Virus record (IMG/VR): IMGVR_UViG_3300031918_000005
Span: 103,486-167,485 of that record
Direction: 5' to 3' (one strand)
DNA length: 64,000 bases
From: a virus
The position numbers and the translations under genes are program-made. The stretch's first letter is position 1; every line of letters begins with the position of its first letter. Under the pieces are notes generated by a model. It was given only the letters and a program-made list of their open reading frames with translations, was not told the DNA's origin and searched no databases. Shown here one piece after another: positions 25,746 to 34,963 of the stretch.

Positions 25746-26818
25746 TGGTTAAATTTCTTAAGATAATATTAAAAATTGTTATATATTTTAATCATAAACT
25801 TTGGAAATATAAAGTTGATGAAGATTGTATAATTAATTCTGTTGTTCCTAAAAACAACACGCTTATAGGTGGTGTTAAAGGAAGCCAACACTTATCTGCT
25901 GTTCATATAAAAACCAATTCAGAAATACTTAAGATAACAACTAAAAACGGTTGTTGTGTTAAATGTTCAATAAACCATTTATTTTATGATTCCAACATGC
26001 AAATTGTTGAGGCTAAAAATATCACAAGACAAACATTCTTGGTAACAAAATATGGTTTATCAAGAGTTGTTATGATTCAAAAATTACCAAGAGAATTTAC
26101 ATTTGATGTTACAATAGGTTCGGGTGAAATGAGTTATTTTTCGAATGATATATTGAGCCATAATTCAATTATATCAGGTATTTTCATAATGTGGTATCTT
26201 CTTACAAATTACGATAAGGGTGTGGCCTGTACTTCTGCAACCGATGATAAAGTAAAAGAACTTATTGAAAAAATAGAAACGGTATATGATAACTTACCGT
26301 TTTATATGAAACTTGGTATATGTACAGATAACCAAAAAAGGAAAGTGTATGATAATGGTTGCTCTATAAAGGGTGAAACTGCAACGGAAAAAGCTGGAGC
26401 TGGATTAACAGTTAATGGTATACTTTATTGTGATGAGTTTGCGTTAATTGACCCAACAGTACTGAAGGTATTCTATACAACAATATTTCCAACAATGTCT
26501 TCTTCACAAACAGCAAAAATGATTATAACATCAACTGCAAGGGGAAGAAATTTATTTTGGCAACTTTATACAGATGGACTGCTTGGTAAAAATTATTTTA
26601 ATCCTATTCGTGTTGATTATTTTGAGGTTGAAGGTCGTGATGAAAATTGGAAACAACAAGAAATTGCAAATCTTGGTGGTTCTATTGAATCATTTGAACA
26701 AGAATATGCAAATTCTTTTGATACAAATCAACAATTGCTTTTACCAGCTGATGTAATGAAAGTTATGAAATCATATCAATCACATTTCAAAAATAATTGT
26801 TTATCACAAGCATCTTGA
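25742..26818 (+). CDS. terL: Terminase large subunit, middle fragment: intein C-fragment + ATPase domain
   Basis: 358 residues. Residues 1-141 are an intein C-fragment lacking block A: block B-like LKITTKNGCCVKCSINHLFY, block F FDVTIGSGEMSYFSNDIL, and the end SHN. Ser142 starts the extein, SIISGIFIMWYLLTN, which aligns just after GK of Walker A (T4 gp17 RQLGKTT-VVAIFLAHFV). Walker B is ILYCDEFALID (D231, E232), and the coupling motif is TSTARGR. The protein stops after FEQEYANSF...KSYQSHFKNN, at the ATPase-nuclease linker. The N-terminal terminase piece with the intein N-fragment is not in this window, and the nuclease domain is at 48269. Splicing in trans is required for a complete ATP site (inference). 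Confidence 0.88.
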   Translation: MMVKFLKIILKIVIYFNHKLWKYKVDEDCIINSVVPKNNTLIGGVKGSQHLSAVHIKTNSEILKITTKNGCCVKCSINHLFYDSNMQIVEAKNITRQTFLVTKYGLSRVVMIQKLPREFTFDVTIGSGEMSYFSNDILSHNSIISGIFIMWYLLTNYDKGVACTSATDDKVKELIEKIETVYDNLPFYMKLGICTDNQKRKVYDNGCSIKGETATEKAGAGLTVNGILYCDEFALIDPTVLKVFYTTIFPTMSSSQTAKMIITSTARGRNLFWQLYTDGLLGKNYFNPIRVDYFEVEGRDENWKQQEIANLGGSIESFEQEYANSFDTNQQLLLPADVMKVMKSYQSHFKNNCLSQAS

Positions 26819-26859
26819 AAAACAACTCATATTTATAATATAAAGAAATAAAAACTGAA

Positions 26860-27150
26860 ATGAAAAGTAAATCTCTAGCTATTTTAAATTCCATTAAAAA
26901 TTCCATCACAAATTATTCTGTTTTGGAAGGTGTAAACAAAAAAGATATTGAAGAATTTAATGAAGATATACTTAATTCTTTACCTAAAAATAATTATAAA
27001 GAATATAAAGAATTTATTGATGAAGTTTGTGAAGTTTTTATAGAATGTTTGGAAGAAGATGAAGATATAATTCTTCCCGATGTACTCGAGCATGTATATA
27101 AAGAATCTCAAATAAAACAATATTTTAACGATTTAATCGAAAAATGCTGA
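26860..27150 (+). CDS. Hypothetical small acidic protein
   Basis: 96 residues starting MKSKSLAILNSIKNSITNYS. It is helical and strongly acidic (CEVFIECLEEDEDIILPDVLEHVYKESQ). It overlaps the next membrane-protein gene by 7 bp, so it is part of the unit leading into the polymerase and chaperonin genes. Not recognised. Confidence 0.5.
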   Translation: MKSKSLAILNSIKNSITNYSVLEGVNKKDIEEFNEDILNSLPKNNYKEYKEFIDEVCEVFIECLEEDEDIILPDVLEHVYKESQIKQYFNDLIEKC

Positions 27151-27668
27151 TGGAAATAATATTAAAAATTGTGGTTGTAGCAATAATAGCTGCAATTTTA
27201 TACTGGAAAACAGTAAAATTATATTATTACACAATAGGGTGTTTTAGAAATATATGTTCTTTGAAAGACATACAAGATAAATATAAATTGACAATTAATA
27301 ACCAAGTTATTAATAACTTAAGGATGTCAACTTTTGGAATAATGTATATAGTTGTCGTTATTCCTGAAGAAATTGAATCAAAACATTTTGATGAGTATCT
27401 TCAGGAATATTGTAAATTTCTTGAGCAATCAATGTCTGTACAAAATTTATACGGACTTGTTATGACAAGGAAAGAAAAATTTATAATGAAGTCCGATGAA
27501 GAAGTCACAAACACAATATTTTATCTGAAGTTTATACCTATATTGTACAAAAACACATTTGGAAGATTTCTGCTATTTTTATCGCTTTCTGCAATATCAA
27601 TATATCTAATCAACCGATTTGATGTTGCCCAAATGTTATTGGATTTAGTCAAATTAATCAATCTATAA
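27144..27668 (+). CDS. Membrane protein with N- and C-terminal TM segments
   Basis: 174 residues. A TM at residues 3-20 (MEIILKIVVVAIIAAILYW) and one near 146-168 (FLLFLSLSAISIYLINRF) flank a soluble domain of about 110 residues (MSTFGIMYIVVVIPEEIES, EYLQEYCKFLEQSMSV). It shares one base with the next gene, another membrane protein, so the two are translationally coupled and may work together. Function unknown. Confidence 0.5.
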   Translation: MLMEIILKIVVVAIIAAILYWKTVKLYYYTIGCFRNICSLKDIQDKYKLTINNQVINNLRMSTFGIMYIVVVIPEEIESKHFDEYLQEYCKFLEQSMSVQNLYGLVMTRKEKFIMKSDEEVTNTIFYLKFIPILYKNTFGRFLLFLSLSAISIYLINRFDVAQMLLDLVKLINL

Positions 27669-28195
27669 TGGTAAGTAATAACTTTCATATCAAGTATAAT
27701 AAAATGTTTATGATATTTTTTATACTTGTTATGTTGGGTTCTCTTGTTTCGGCTTATCACATATTTGAAACAATGTCTATTGGCAATCCAATAATTTTTG
27801 CATTAGCAATAGCTGTTGTTTATGAATTTGCTCAAGTACTAATAGTATTGTTAATACCTCAAATAAAAGATAAAACTAAATCATATGTTTTTTCTGTATT
27901 CGCAATTATAATACTCATACAATTATTTTCCAATATATATTATTCATATAATTTTATCCAATCACATATGGATAAAAACGCTGTTATGTTCAATAATTTT
28001 TATGATATACTGAATATCTTTAGTGAAATAACTGATAAGAAACTTGTTACATTCATATTTGCATCAATTATAGGTATGCCTATTCCTATCATAACATTGC
28101 TACTAGCAAAGATTTTTTCTGATAAAAATGACGAAGATGATGATGTACAGAGTACAGATGAATATTATAAAAAATTAATATCAGAATTGGAATGA
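27668..28195 (+). CDS. Polytopic membrane protein (about four TM)
   Basis: 175 residues. Hydrophobic segments lie at about residues 14-32 (MFMIFFILVMLGSLVSAY), 38-60 (IGNPIIFALAIAVVYEFAQ), 75-97 (YVFSVFAIIILIQLFSNIYY) and 127-148 (LVTFIFASIIGMPIPIITLL). An acidic tail DKNDEDDDVQSTDEYY follows. Its stop overlaps the polymerase start in an ATGA arrangement. A polymerase gene directly coupled to a membrane protein is unusual, but no functional link can be shown from sequence. Confidence 0.5.
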   Translation: MVSNNFHIKYNKMFMIFFILVMLGSLVSAYHIFETMSIGNPIIFALAIAVVYEFAQVLIVLLIPQIKDKTKSYVFSVFAIIILIQLFSNIYYSYNFIQSHMDKNAVMFNNFYDILNIFSEITDKKLVTFIFASIIGMPIPIITLLLAKIFSDKNDEDDDVQSTDEYYKKLISELE

Positions 28196-29673
28196 TAAAT
28201 GCGAAGCAGATTTTTGATAACATGTCTATCTCGTACTTTAATGAAGATGGTATAATTGAAATAATGAATTTACCAATTTCTGATAATGAAAAATTTATAT
28301 GGGAAGAAACTACAGAAGAAGATAGATATAAGCATAATGTTATTACTTCTCAATTTGATAGACCAGTAAAAAGAATAAGGAAAAATTATTTGTCAAAATA
28401 CAGACAGATAGAATATATCAATAACTTACCACAAGAACTTAAAGACAAAATATTTTCAGATAATAAACCGAAAAAATGGTTTTGGGATATTGAAACTGAA
28501 ATCATAGATGGTGTATTCCCTGATGCATCAAATCCTATAGGAAAAATTTTACTCCATACAATATGTGATGAATTCGGCAATGGAACTATATTTGGTCTAA
28601 AACCGATGACTGGTGAAGAGCTTAAACGTATTGAAATTGACTTAATCAATCACTTATCCAAAGTTAAGGATAAGAAATTGATTAAGAAGGTTAATCTTCA
28701 ATATCGCCAATATGCCGATGAATATTCCATGAATCATGATTTCATTTCAAATTACATGATAAAGTTTCCTATAACTTTTGGTTGGAATGTTTTGAAATTT
28801 GATGCTCAATATTTTTTCAATAGATGCAAAAAACTTGGAATCGATTATGTTAAAATCCTTTCTCCAGTTCATAAATCTTTTTCACATTCTTTATCTGATA
28901 AGTACAATAAAGAAAATAAAATACTACTTGATTTACCGCTTCATAGACCTATAATTGACTACATGCAGATTTTTGAATTTTTCGACCAATCTGTAAAGTA
29001 TAAAACATCAATGTCGCTTGGATTTATATCTGAAGAAGTACTTGGAGTTACCAAAGTTGAATATTCTGGTAATTTACAAACACTATATGAAAAAGATTTT
29101 CCTAAATTCTGTTTCTATGGTATAGTTGATGCATTTCTTGTGCAAATGATTGATGAAAAAACCGATATTTATTCACTTATGCAATCAATTACCAACATTG
29201 GTAAAGTTGAATTATTATTTGGCACATCGGTTTCTATAATTATTGAATCTTTGTTTAGTGACTATTATTATAGAGTGTATAACAAAGTGTTTATCAAAAA
29301 AGAGAATGTTCATGAAGGATATGATGGTGCTTTTGTAATAGACCCTATTGTTGGGCTTTACGAATATATTGGGATTTATGACTTTGAAAGTCTATATCCT
29401 TCAATCATGCAATTCCTCAATATTGGTCTTGATACATTTGTTGGTCAAACCTATGGTGGAGATAAAACAACTGTAATTACTAACACTGGTGAACAAATGC
29501 CATTTGATAAAGCTACTATGATTAGAGCCAATAATGGTGTTGTTTATACAAACAAAATTGAAGGATGCGTGAGAACATCCATTAATGAATTATTCACAAG
29601 GCGTGTAAATGCTAAATATGCCAATAATGATATTGGTAATGAAGTGGAGCAACTCAAAAAACTATTAATATAA
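28192..29673 (+). CDS. 43: Family-B DNA polymerase, N-terminal part (exonuclease + motif A)
   Basis: 493 residues. The 3'-5' exonuclease motifs are WDIETE (D99, E101), FGWNVLKFDAQ (N199, D204) and YGIVD (Y309, D313). Polymerase motif A is DFESLYPSIMQFL (397-409). The protein ends RRVNAKYANNDIGNEVEQLKKLLI and stops, exactly where family-B enzymes continue into motif B (K-x-x-x-N-S-x-Y-G). Motif C (YGDTDS) is absent from the window. So the gene is split, and the C-terminal palm and thumb must be supplied by another gene; no intein N-fragment is attached. It is followed 6 bp later by groES. Confidence 0.9.
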   Translation: MINAKQIFDNMSISYFNEDGIIEIMNLPISDNEKFIWEETTEEDRYKHNVITSQFDRPVKRIRKNYLSKYRQIEYINNLPQELKDKIFSDNKPKKWFWDIETEIIDGVFPDASNPIGKILLHTICDEFGNGTIFGLKPMTGEELKRIEIDLINHLSKVKDKKLIKKVNLQYRQYADEYSMNHDFISNYMIKFPITFGWNVLKFDAQYFFNRCKKLGIDYVKILSPVHKSFSHSLSDKYNKENKILLDLPLHRPIIDYMQIFEFFDQSVKYKTSMSLGFISEEVLGVTKVEYSGNLQTLYEKDFPKFCFYGIVDAFLVQMIDEKTDIYSLMQSITNIGKVELLFGTSVSIIIESLFSDYYYRVYNKVFIKKENVHEGYDGAFVIDPIVGLYEYIGIYDFESLYPSIMQFLNIGLDTFVGQTYGGDKTTVITNTGEQMPFDKATMIRANNGVVYTNKIEGCVRTSINELFTRRVNAKYANNDIGNEVEQLKKLLI

Positions 29674-29679
29674 ATTTAT

Positions 29680-29976
29680 ATGGAAGGTAAAAAAGTAATT
29701 GTTAATGTAATCAAAAAGAGAATCCTTGTAAAAATCGAGGAACAAAAAGAGGAAACCGAGAAAGGTCTTATTGCTATAAAACTTGATGATACAGACCAAA
29801 CTCTTGGTGTGATTGTCGGTACTGGTTCTGAAGCTTTGGAAGCTAAAGTTGGTCAAAGAATAATGTTTAACCGATATTCGGGAACATCCTTGACAATAGA
29901 AAATGAGCCATATAGAGTTATGCAAGAAGAAGATATTCTACTCATAATAACAAATAAATACTCTATTAAACCATAA
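29680..29976 (+). CDS. groES: Co-chaperonin GroES-like
   Basis: 98 residues in a cpn10 fold pattern: NVIKKRILVKIEEQKEETEKGLIAI (barrel start and mobile loop), TLGVIVGTGSEAL, KVGQRIMFNRYSGTSLTIENEPYRVMQEEDILLII. The length matches GroES (97 residues in E. coli). It lies 61 bp upstream of groEL, so the phage carries a complete chaperonin system; T4 encodes only the gp31 co-chaperonin. A role in capsid-protein folding is likely by analogy. Confidence 0.88.
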   Translation: MEGKKVIVNVIKKRILVKIEEQKEETEKGLIAIKLDDTDQTLGVIVGTGSEALEAKVGQRIMFNRYSGTSLTIENEPYRVMQEEDILLIITNKYSIKP

Positions 29977-30037
29977 GAGATCCTCTCTTTAATTCGTGAT
30001 ATTCACAGAATATTAAAACACCATAAAATAGAAGAAA

Positions 30038-31636
30038 ATGAACGAAAAAGTACAGATAAAATCAGGTGCTGATGCAAGAAGTATTATACTTGAAGGAGCA
30101 AAACAGCTATGCGATATTGTGTCATCCACACTTGGACCAGGAGGTAAAAATGTTTTGCTAAAGCATTTGAATGAAAAAATTATACAATCAACAAAAGATG
30201 GTGTAACCGTTGCGAGATTTATCGAACTTGAAAACGAATGGGAAAACATAGGTAGTAATCTTTTGAAGCAATCATCTATGCGTACAGCAATAAATGCTGG
30301 TGATGGAACTACATCAACAGTTATATTTGCTTATTCTTTGATGTGTGAAATAAATGAATTCCTTAAAAATAACCCTGATTACAATGTTCACAAACTTCGT
30401 GATGAATTGAACACATGTAAGGATTTGATGATTGAATATATTAAGGAAAAATCTATCATATCAAAAACAAATCAAGATATTAGAAATATTGCTATGATTT
30501 CAACAAATGGCGATGAAAAAATTTCAAACTTGATTGCATCTGCTTATGAAAAATTTGGTAATGAACATGGTGCTATTGTTGTTGAACCGTCGCCATCAAC
30601 CGAAACATCCATTTCAATTCAAAGTGGTATCAAAGTGGCTTCAGGATATACAAGTTATATGTTTATGACAGATACAAACAAAATGGTTTGTGAATTGAAC
30701 AATTGTGGTGTACTTATAACAGACCAACCTATATCAAAAGGTTCTGATATGTTAAAACTTCTTGGTGTTGTTAACGATAAACATGATTCATTGCTTATCA
30801 TTGCTGAAAATATTGAAGGTGAGGCTGTTCAAACTCTTGTTGCAAACCATTTACAGAAGAAAATGCAAATATGTCTAGTTAAACCAACATTCTATGGTGA
30901 AAGAAGAAAAGATTATTTGTCAATGATTGCTTCTGCAATAAATTCAAAACCTTTTTACGTTGAATCAGGAAATAAATTATCTGATTTCAGCAATGAATAT
31001 GTTGGTACTGCTGAAAAAGTTATAATTACAAAAGATGAAACAACAATCCAAATTTATGAAAATAATAAAGTAAAACTGGATTTCAAAATTGCTGAAATAA
31101 CTTCCAATATTAAATCGATGGTTGATAAAGGAGTTCCCGAAGAAAGCGAAGATATTCAATGGAAACGAAATTTATTATCATTCGCAAAAGGTAATATAGC
31201 TACAATCCGACTTGGTGGCAACTCCGATACTGAAATATATGAAGTTAAAGATAGAATTGATGATGCAATAGCTGCGGTAAAATCATCACTTGAAGAAGGT
31301 GTATCAGTTGGTGCTGGTGTATCATATATTAGAGCAGCAAATTCTTTACCAAGTACATTGACTGCTGACTTAATCAAATCGGCATCTTGTTCTATAAAAA
31401 GAAAATTATTGAGCAATTTATGTGCAAAAGATATTGATATATTGATTAACTTTGATATCATAAGTAAAGGAAATTCAGGCATTAATAGAGATTTTGAAAG
31501 GGTTGATTTAATGGAATCTGGTATTATCGACCCGACAAAAGTTGTCAGAAACTGTGTTGAAAATGCTGTTTCTGTAGCAACAATGTTCTTACTTACTGAT
31601 AATATTGCTATGAAAGTTGAAGATTTGTTAATCTAA
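30038..31636 (+). CDS. groEL: Chaperonin GroEL-like (cpn60)
   Basis: 532 residues. Visible are STLGPGGKNVLL (GroEL TLGPKGRNV), TKDGVTVARFIELENEWENIG, AINAGDGTTSTVIFAYSL (the ATP-binding GDGTTT stretch), NMAMISTNGDEKISNLIA, and DRIDDAIAAVKSSLEEGVSVGAGVSYIRA (GroEL DALHATRAAVEEGVVAGGG). The C-terminus ends KVEDLLI without a GGM tail. The apical domain diverges from bacterial GroEL, suggesting adaptation to phage substrates or to its own GroES. It is followed 78 bp later by the gp32-like SSB gene. Confidence 0.92.
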   Translation: MNEKVQIKSGADARSIILEGAKQLCDIVSSTLGPGGKNVLLKHLNEKIIQSTKDGVTVARFIELENEWENIGSNLLKQSSMRTAINAGDGTTSTVIFAYSLMCEINEFLKNNPDYNVHKLRDELNTCKDLMIEYIKEKSIISKTNQDIRNIAMISTNGDEKISNLIASAYEKFGNEHGAIVVEPSPSTETSISIQSGIKVASGYTSYMFMTDTNKMVCELNNCGVLITDQPISKGSDMLKLLGVVNDKHDSLLIIAENIEGEAVQTLVANHLQKKMQICLVKPTFYGERRKDYLSMIASAINSKPFYVESGNKLSDFSNEYVGTAEKVIITKDETTIQIYENNKVKLDFKIAEITSNIKSMVDKGVPEESEDIQWKRNLLSFAKGNIATIRLGGNSDTEIYEVKDRIDDAIAAVKSSLEEGVSVGAGVSYIRAANSLPSTLTADLIKSASCSIKRKLLSNLCAKDIDILINFDIISKGNSGINRDFERVDLMESGIIDPTKVVRNCVENAVSVATMFLLTDNIAMKVEDLLI

Positions 31637-31713
31637 TAAGAAACCAACTTATTATATAAAATATAAAATATTTTGAATTTTTGAACCTAATGTTAAATTA
31701 AAATTTTTGAAAA

Positions 31714-32976
31714 ATGAGTGAAAATGTAGAAAAAAATGAAACTTTTGAATTCAATGGAATTTTTGAAGTAAAAGCCGAAGATTTTGAACAAAAAAATCAG
31801 AGCATGTTGTCTGAAGATTTCTATCAAACGAAATTGGATGATGAAAAAGTAAAGGATGGTCGTTATGTAACAACTGGTCGTTTAGTACCTGATGTTAATT
31901 GCGGTGAAATAAGAAAAGATAGAGTAACAAAACATGTTTATTATCTTCCTAATCCCGAAGACCCTACCAAAAAAATGTATGTTGATGCTCCAAGCAACAA
32001 CCCAAAATCGAAAGATCTATGTACAGCAGCTTATATGAAGCATGTTTATGACAAAGGAAAAAATTACGACCAATCGACACCTATCCAGTTGTCTAAAAAA
32101 TTGGAAGTTCTTAAACGAAACACGTACCATTATGCCTTATTTTTGATTTATGATGATATTCAGCATCCTGAATTGAATGGTAAAATCAAAATCATGAGAT
32201 TTGGTAAAGTTTTGAACGACAAATTGGATTTCCTACTTAAGGGTGATCAGGCTCTTAAAAAGAAACCTATTGTACCGTTTGATCTAATTAATGGTAAAGA
32301 TTTAACTATTGTCGTGTCGGAGGGTAATCAAAATTTACCAACTTATGAACAAAGTTTCTTCAATGATGGAATTTGTGGTATATCTTTTGATTGTGGTAAA
32401 AGTACAGTAGCTGAATTTAATGCAGAAACAGGGAGACAAATTTTTGATTTCCTAAAATTGAATTCACCTGATTTAACACAAACTTATTATAAAGGTACAT
32501 CTGAAGCAGATGAAAAACTTTTAACAGAATGTGTTAAAAGTGCCTTTGGTGAGCAATATTATGACAAATTTTGTGAGTTATACTTTGAAGTATACGGTAC
32601 TCCTTATGTTCCTAATTACAACAATGTTACAAATGTTAAAGAAGAATCTACAACATCTAGCGTAGCAGATGGCAGACCTGCAGCAGTTGTTACTCAACCT
32701 GCAGCAGTTGTTACTACTGATAAAGCAGTTGTTACTGAATCTAGTACTACATCAAATTTCAAATCGTTGAAAGAATCTGCTGTTGAAACAGTAGCAGAAG
32801 CACCTATTGAAACTGCGCCAATTACGACAGTTGTTGAAACAGTAGCAGAAGCACCTATTGTGACTGCACCAATCGCCACAACAGTTGAAACAGTAGCAGA
32901 AGCACCAATCGCCACATCAGAGGCATCAGAGTATTCAACTCTTGATTTTGATAAAATCCCTGATGATATAAAATAA
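31714..32976 (+). CDS. 32: Single-stranded DNA-binding protein, T4 gp32-like
   Basis: 420 residues. The OB core resembles T4 gp32: KRNTYHYALFLIYDDIQHP then GKIKIMRFGKVLNDKLDFLL (gp32 has [33 protein letters not shown]). N-terminal and core regions are about 310 residues, then a low-complexity linker of about 90 residues with three VETVAEAPI repeats, then an acidic end STLDFDKIPDDIK, the usual partner-binding tail. The CxxC zinc ribbon of T4 gp32 is not evident. It is followed by a strong terminator. As the core ssDNA coat protein it should be abundant. Confidence 0.8.
   Translation: MSENVEKNETFEFNGIFEVKAEDFEQKNQSMLSEDFYQTKLDDEKVKDGRYVTTGRLVPDVNCGEIRKDRVTKHVYYLPNPEDPTKKMYVDAPSNNPKSKDLCTAAYMKHVYDKGKNYDQSTPIQLSKKLEVLKRNTYHYALFLIYDDIQHPELNGKIKIMRFGKVLNDKLDFLLKGDQALKKKPIVPFDLINGKDLTIVVSEGNQNLPTYEQSFFNDGICGISFDCGKSTVAEFNAETGRQIFDFLKLNSPDLTQTYYKGTSEADEKLLTECVKSAFGEQYYDKFCELYFEVYGTPYVPNYNNVTNVKEESTTSSVADGRPAAVVTQPAAVVTTDKAVVTESSTTSNFKSLKESAVETVAEAPIETAPITTVVETVAEAPIVTAPIATTVETVAEAPIATSEASEYSTLDFDKIPDDIK
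32782..32934 (+). repeat. 51-bp tandem repeats in the SSB linker
   Basis: GTTGAAACAGTAGCAGAAGC recurs at 32782, 32833 and 32884, an in-frame 17-residue period (VETVAEAPI...). The copies have diverged slightly. The repeat encodes the flexible linker before the acidic tail. Confidence 0.8.
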
Positions 32977-32996
32977 GCTTAAAAGCTGAATACTTA

Positions 32997-33030
32997 AAAG
33001 CCTGAAATTGCTTTAGCAATTTCAGGCTTT
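32997..33030 (+). terminator. Terminator after gp32-like gene
   Basis: AAAGCCTGAAATTGC, a 4-nt loop TTTA and the exact complement form a 15-bp stem, followed by a T-run on the plus strand. It stops one base short of the convergent baseplate gene's stop codon, so it may serve both directions. Confidence 0.88.
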
Positions 33031-33031
33031 T

Positions 33032-34663
33032 TTATGCTTTATAGGCTTCTATGTTTAAATTAACACACCCCATATAATCTTCTGAAGGATCAAATTCATC
33101 TTTATAATATACTCCACTGCTGTCAGTCCAATCTCCTCTGATTATAGCTATTTGATTGTTATCGACTTTTATATTACCTAAGTCATCAATATACCCACTT
33201 TCTTGAGCAACAAATATTACTTTTACTGAATATATATTTTCTAAATCATGTAATATAGAAACTATATCAGAATGTATTATACATGATGTTGAACTTCTGT
33301 TTAAAAGGTAATTACTTAAAGCATTCAATATATATTGGCGTACTATCAGCATGCTTGATATGTCAGAATCAGAATCTTTATTAAGTTCACAATAAACCAT
33401 CATTATAAAATTTTTTATTACAGGGTCTGAAATATTTATGGTTATATTTGCTGATTTTATTCCAGCTTCTTGAATTTGTGTTAATATTTGTGTTTTTTCA
33501 TTATCTATAAGTAAAAATTTGTCTTTACTTATAGTGAAATAATTATCACCACTTACTAGTCTATTTTTTAATAACGGAACTAAGTATACAGAATATTCAT
33601 TTATATTATCGACTGTCTTTTTATATATATTGATTGATGAAAAATAATTCATTTTATTGAAGAAATAATTTATAGACCTGTCATCGTGTATAATAAAACT
33701 TCTTGAAATATTTGGTGCTAATACCTTTGTTAAATTTATATCTTCAGAATTTGCACCAAGTGTTGGTAATATGTTGTTGTTGGCATAAAAAATGTCGCTC
33801 ATATCAACTTCTTTACCATTACCATCAAAACAAGTATCTGTTAAATTCCAGACGGTTTTGTTGTTTAATATATTACCAAGTGTACCATTTGTTGTTAATA
33901 CATTAACCTTTATTTCCGAGCCAAGAGAGGGTACTTCTTGGAAGTTCTTTTTACCAAATATTATGTCAATACCTGAAGTCATTCCAGTTTTAACGAGAAC
34001 ACCAGCAGTACCATATGGAATGTCATAAAGCGATACAAATTGCTCGTATAATTTTCCATTAACAAAAATTTCAACAAATGAATCATCATACATTTGATAC
34101 TGTAAATTTGGTAATTCAAATGTTTGTATATTTTCACCAGTTCCAGTGAAAGTGTGTGTTTCAATTACACCTTCTATTATTGGAACTGAAAGCTCTTTAA
34201 TATCATCAAGATTAAATGTCTTGAAATCTGTATTCAACAAAATCGTATACTGGAGTCCAGTATCAACATTCAAAACTCTTGTGTAATTCGAAATATGAAC
34301 TTTATTACCAGCAACTTCAGTTTCTATGGAAGGTTTTTTAATCAATATAATGTTACCTCTTGCAGAAGACCCTCTGAAAGCATTGTGTCCTTGTAATCTT
34401 GAAAGACCATGAACTGAATGAATTCTATTGGCTGTTTTGAAATTTGATTGATTTGATGAATCAGTTATATAATACACAACATTGTTTACATGATTCTGTA
34501 AAACAAGTGTTAACTGACCAAATACTGATGAATACGAAAATGTGCGTAAATTATTTTTAAATCTAGTTATAAGATTAGTTGTGACTTCATTTATAGCATC
34601 AATAGCTCTAACCTTATTTTTTGGTATCAAATTTTTTTCTATGTTGTCATTATTTACAGCCAT
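33032..34663 (-). CDS. Baseplate wedge protein-like (T4 gp6 / baseplate J type)
   Basis: 543 residues. The start has NEVTTNLITRFKNNLRTFSYSSVFGQLTLVLQNHVNNVVYY, as in gp6/J-type wedge proteins, then SARGNIILIKKPSIETEVAGNKVHISNYTRV (the J-type 'r.l.a...gt...pagt.f' beta domain). The C-terminus has SMLIVRQYILNALSNYLLN, SDIVSILHDLENIYSVKVIFVAQESG and a closing strand. These are the expected order and spacing for a wedge protein that joins baseplate spokes. Other baseplate genes lie upstream on the same strand. Confidence 0.62.
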   Translation of the reverse strand: MAVNNDNIEKNLIPKNKVRAIDAINEVTTNLITRFKNNLRTFSYSSVFGQLTLVLQNHVNNVVYYITDSSNQSNFKTANRIHSVHGLSRLQGHNAFRGSSARGNIILIKKPSIETEVAGNKVHISNYTRVLNVDTGLQYTILLNTDFKTFNLDDIKELSVPIIEGVIETHTFTGTGENIQTFELPNLQYQMYDDSFVEIFVNGKLYEQFVSLYDIPYGTAGVLVKTGMTSGIDIIFGKKNFQEVPSLGSEIKVNVLTTNGTLGNILNNKTVWNLTDTCFDGNGKEVDMSDIFYANNNILPTLGANSEDINLTKVLAPNISRSFIIHDDRSINYFFNKMNYFSSINIYKKTVDNINEYSVYLVPLLKNRLVSGDNYFTISKDKFLLIDNEKTQILTQIQEAGIKSANITINISDPVIKNFIMMVYCELNKDSDSDISSMLIVRQYILNALSNYLLNRSSTSCIIHSDIVSILHDLENIYSVKVIFVAQESGYIDDLGNIKVDNNQIAIIRGDWTDSSGVYYKDEFDPSEDYMGCVNLNIEAYKA

Positions 34664-34679
34664 AATTCTTAATTTTTAT

Positions 34680-34952
34680 TTATTGTGATATTTCCCATCC
34701 AAACGATTTGGCAAGGTCTAATGCTGGTTGTTCATCAACCAATCCTGCAGCTATTAATCTATGATAATAATCTTTTATGCGTGATAAATGGTCTATGGCT
34801 ATTTCTCTTGCTATTGATGTAGTACTACTATGTTCAACTTCAACCAAGCATCCAACTTGTAATTCTTCTTGGTCTAATGTTGAAGTATCTGTTTCGTCAC
34901 CATCACCACCTTTTATAATATCTATCGATTCAAACACTTTTAATTTTTTCAT
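34680..34952 (-). CDS. Small protein with DUF5661-like domain
   Basis: 90 residues from the ATG at 34952; a longer frame to 34988 would run into the upstream gene. LQVGCLVEVEHSSTTSIAREIAIDHLSRIKDYYHRLIAAG follows the pattern 'G-x-x-V-E-x-E-H-(T/S)-x-x-x-x-x-A-x-x-I-A-x-D-H-L-x-E-x-x-x-Y-Y-x-x-L' of a small domain common in large phage genomes. The N-terminus MKKLKVFESIDII is a short tag. It lies between two baseplate-type genes. The domain name is from memory. Confidence 0.5.
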   Translation of the reverse strand: MKKLKVFESIDIIKGGDGDETDTSTLDQEELQVGCLVEVEHSSTTSIAREIAIDHLSRIKDYYHRLIAAGLVDEQPALDLAKSFGWEISQ

Positions 34953-34963
34953 ATATTCAATTT

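Noticed and set aside
26790-26818. CLSQAS at the end of the terminase ATPase protein as the start of a second intein N-fragment
   Set aside because: Only six residues remain before the stop, without the DT or following block A pattern; it is more likely an ordinary C-terminus.
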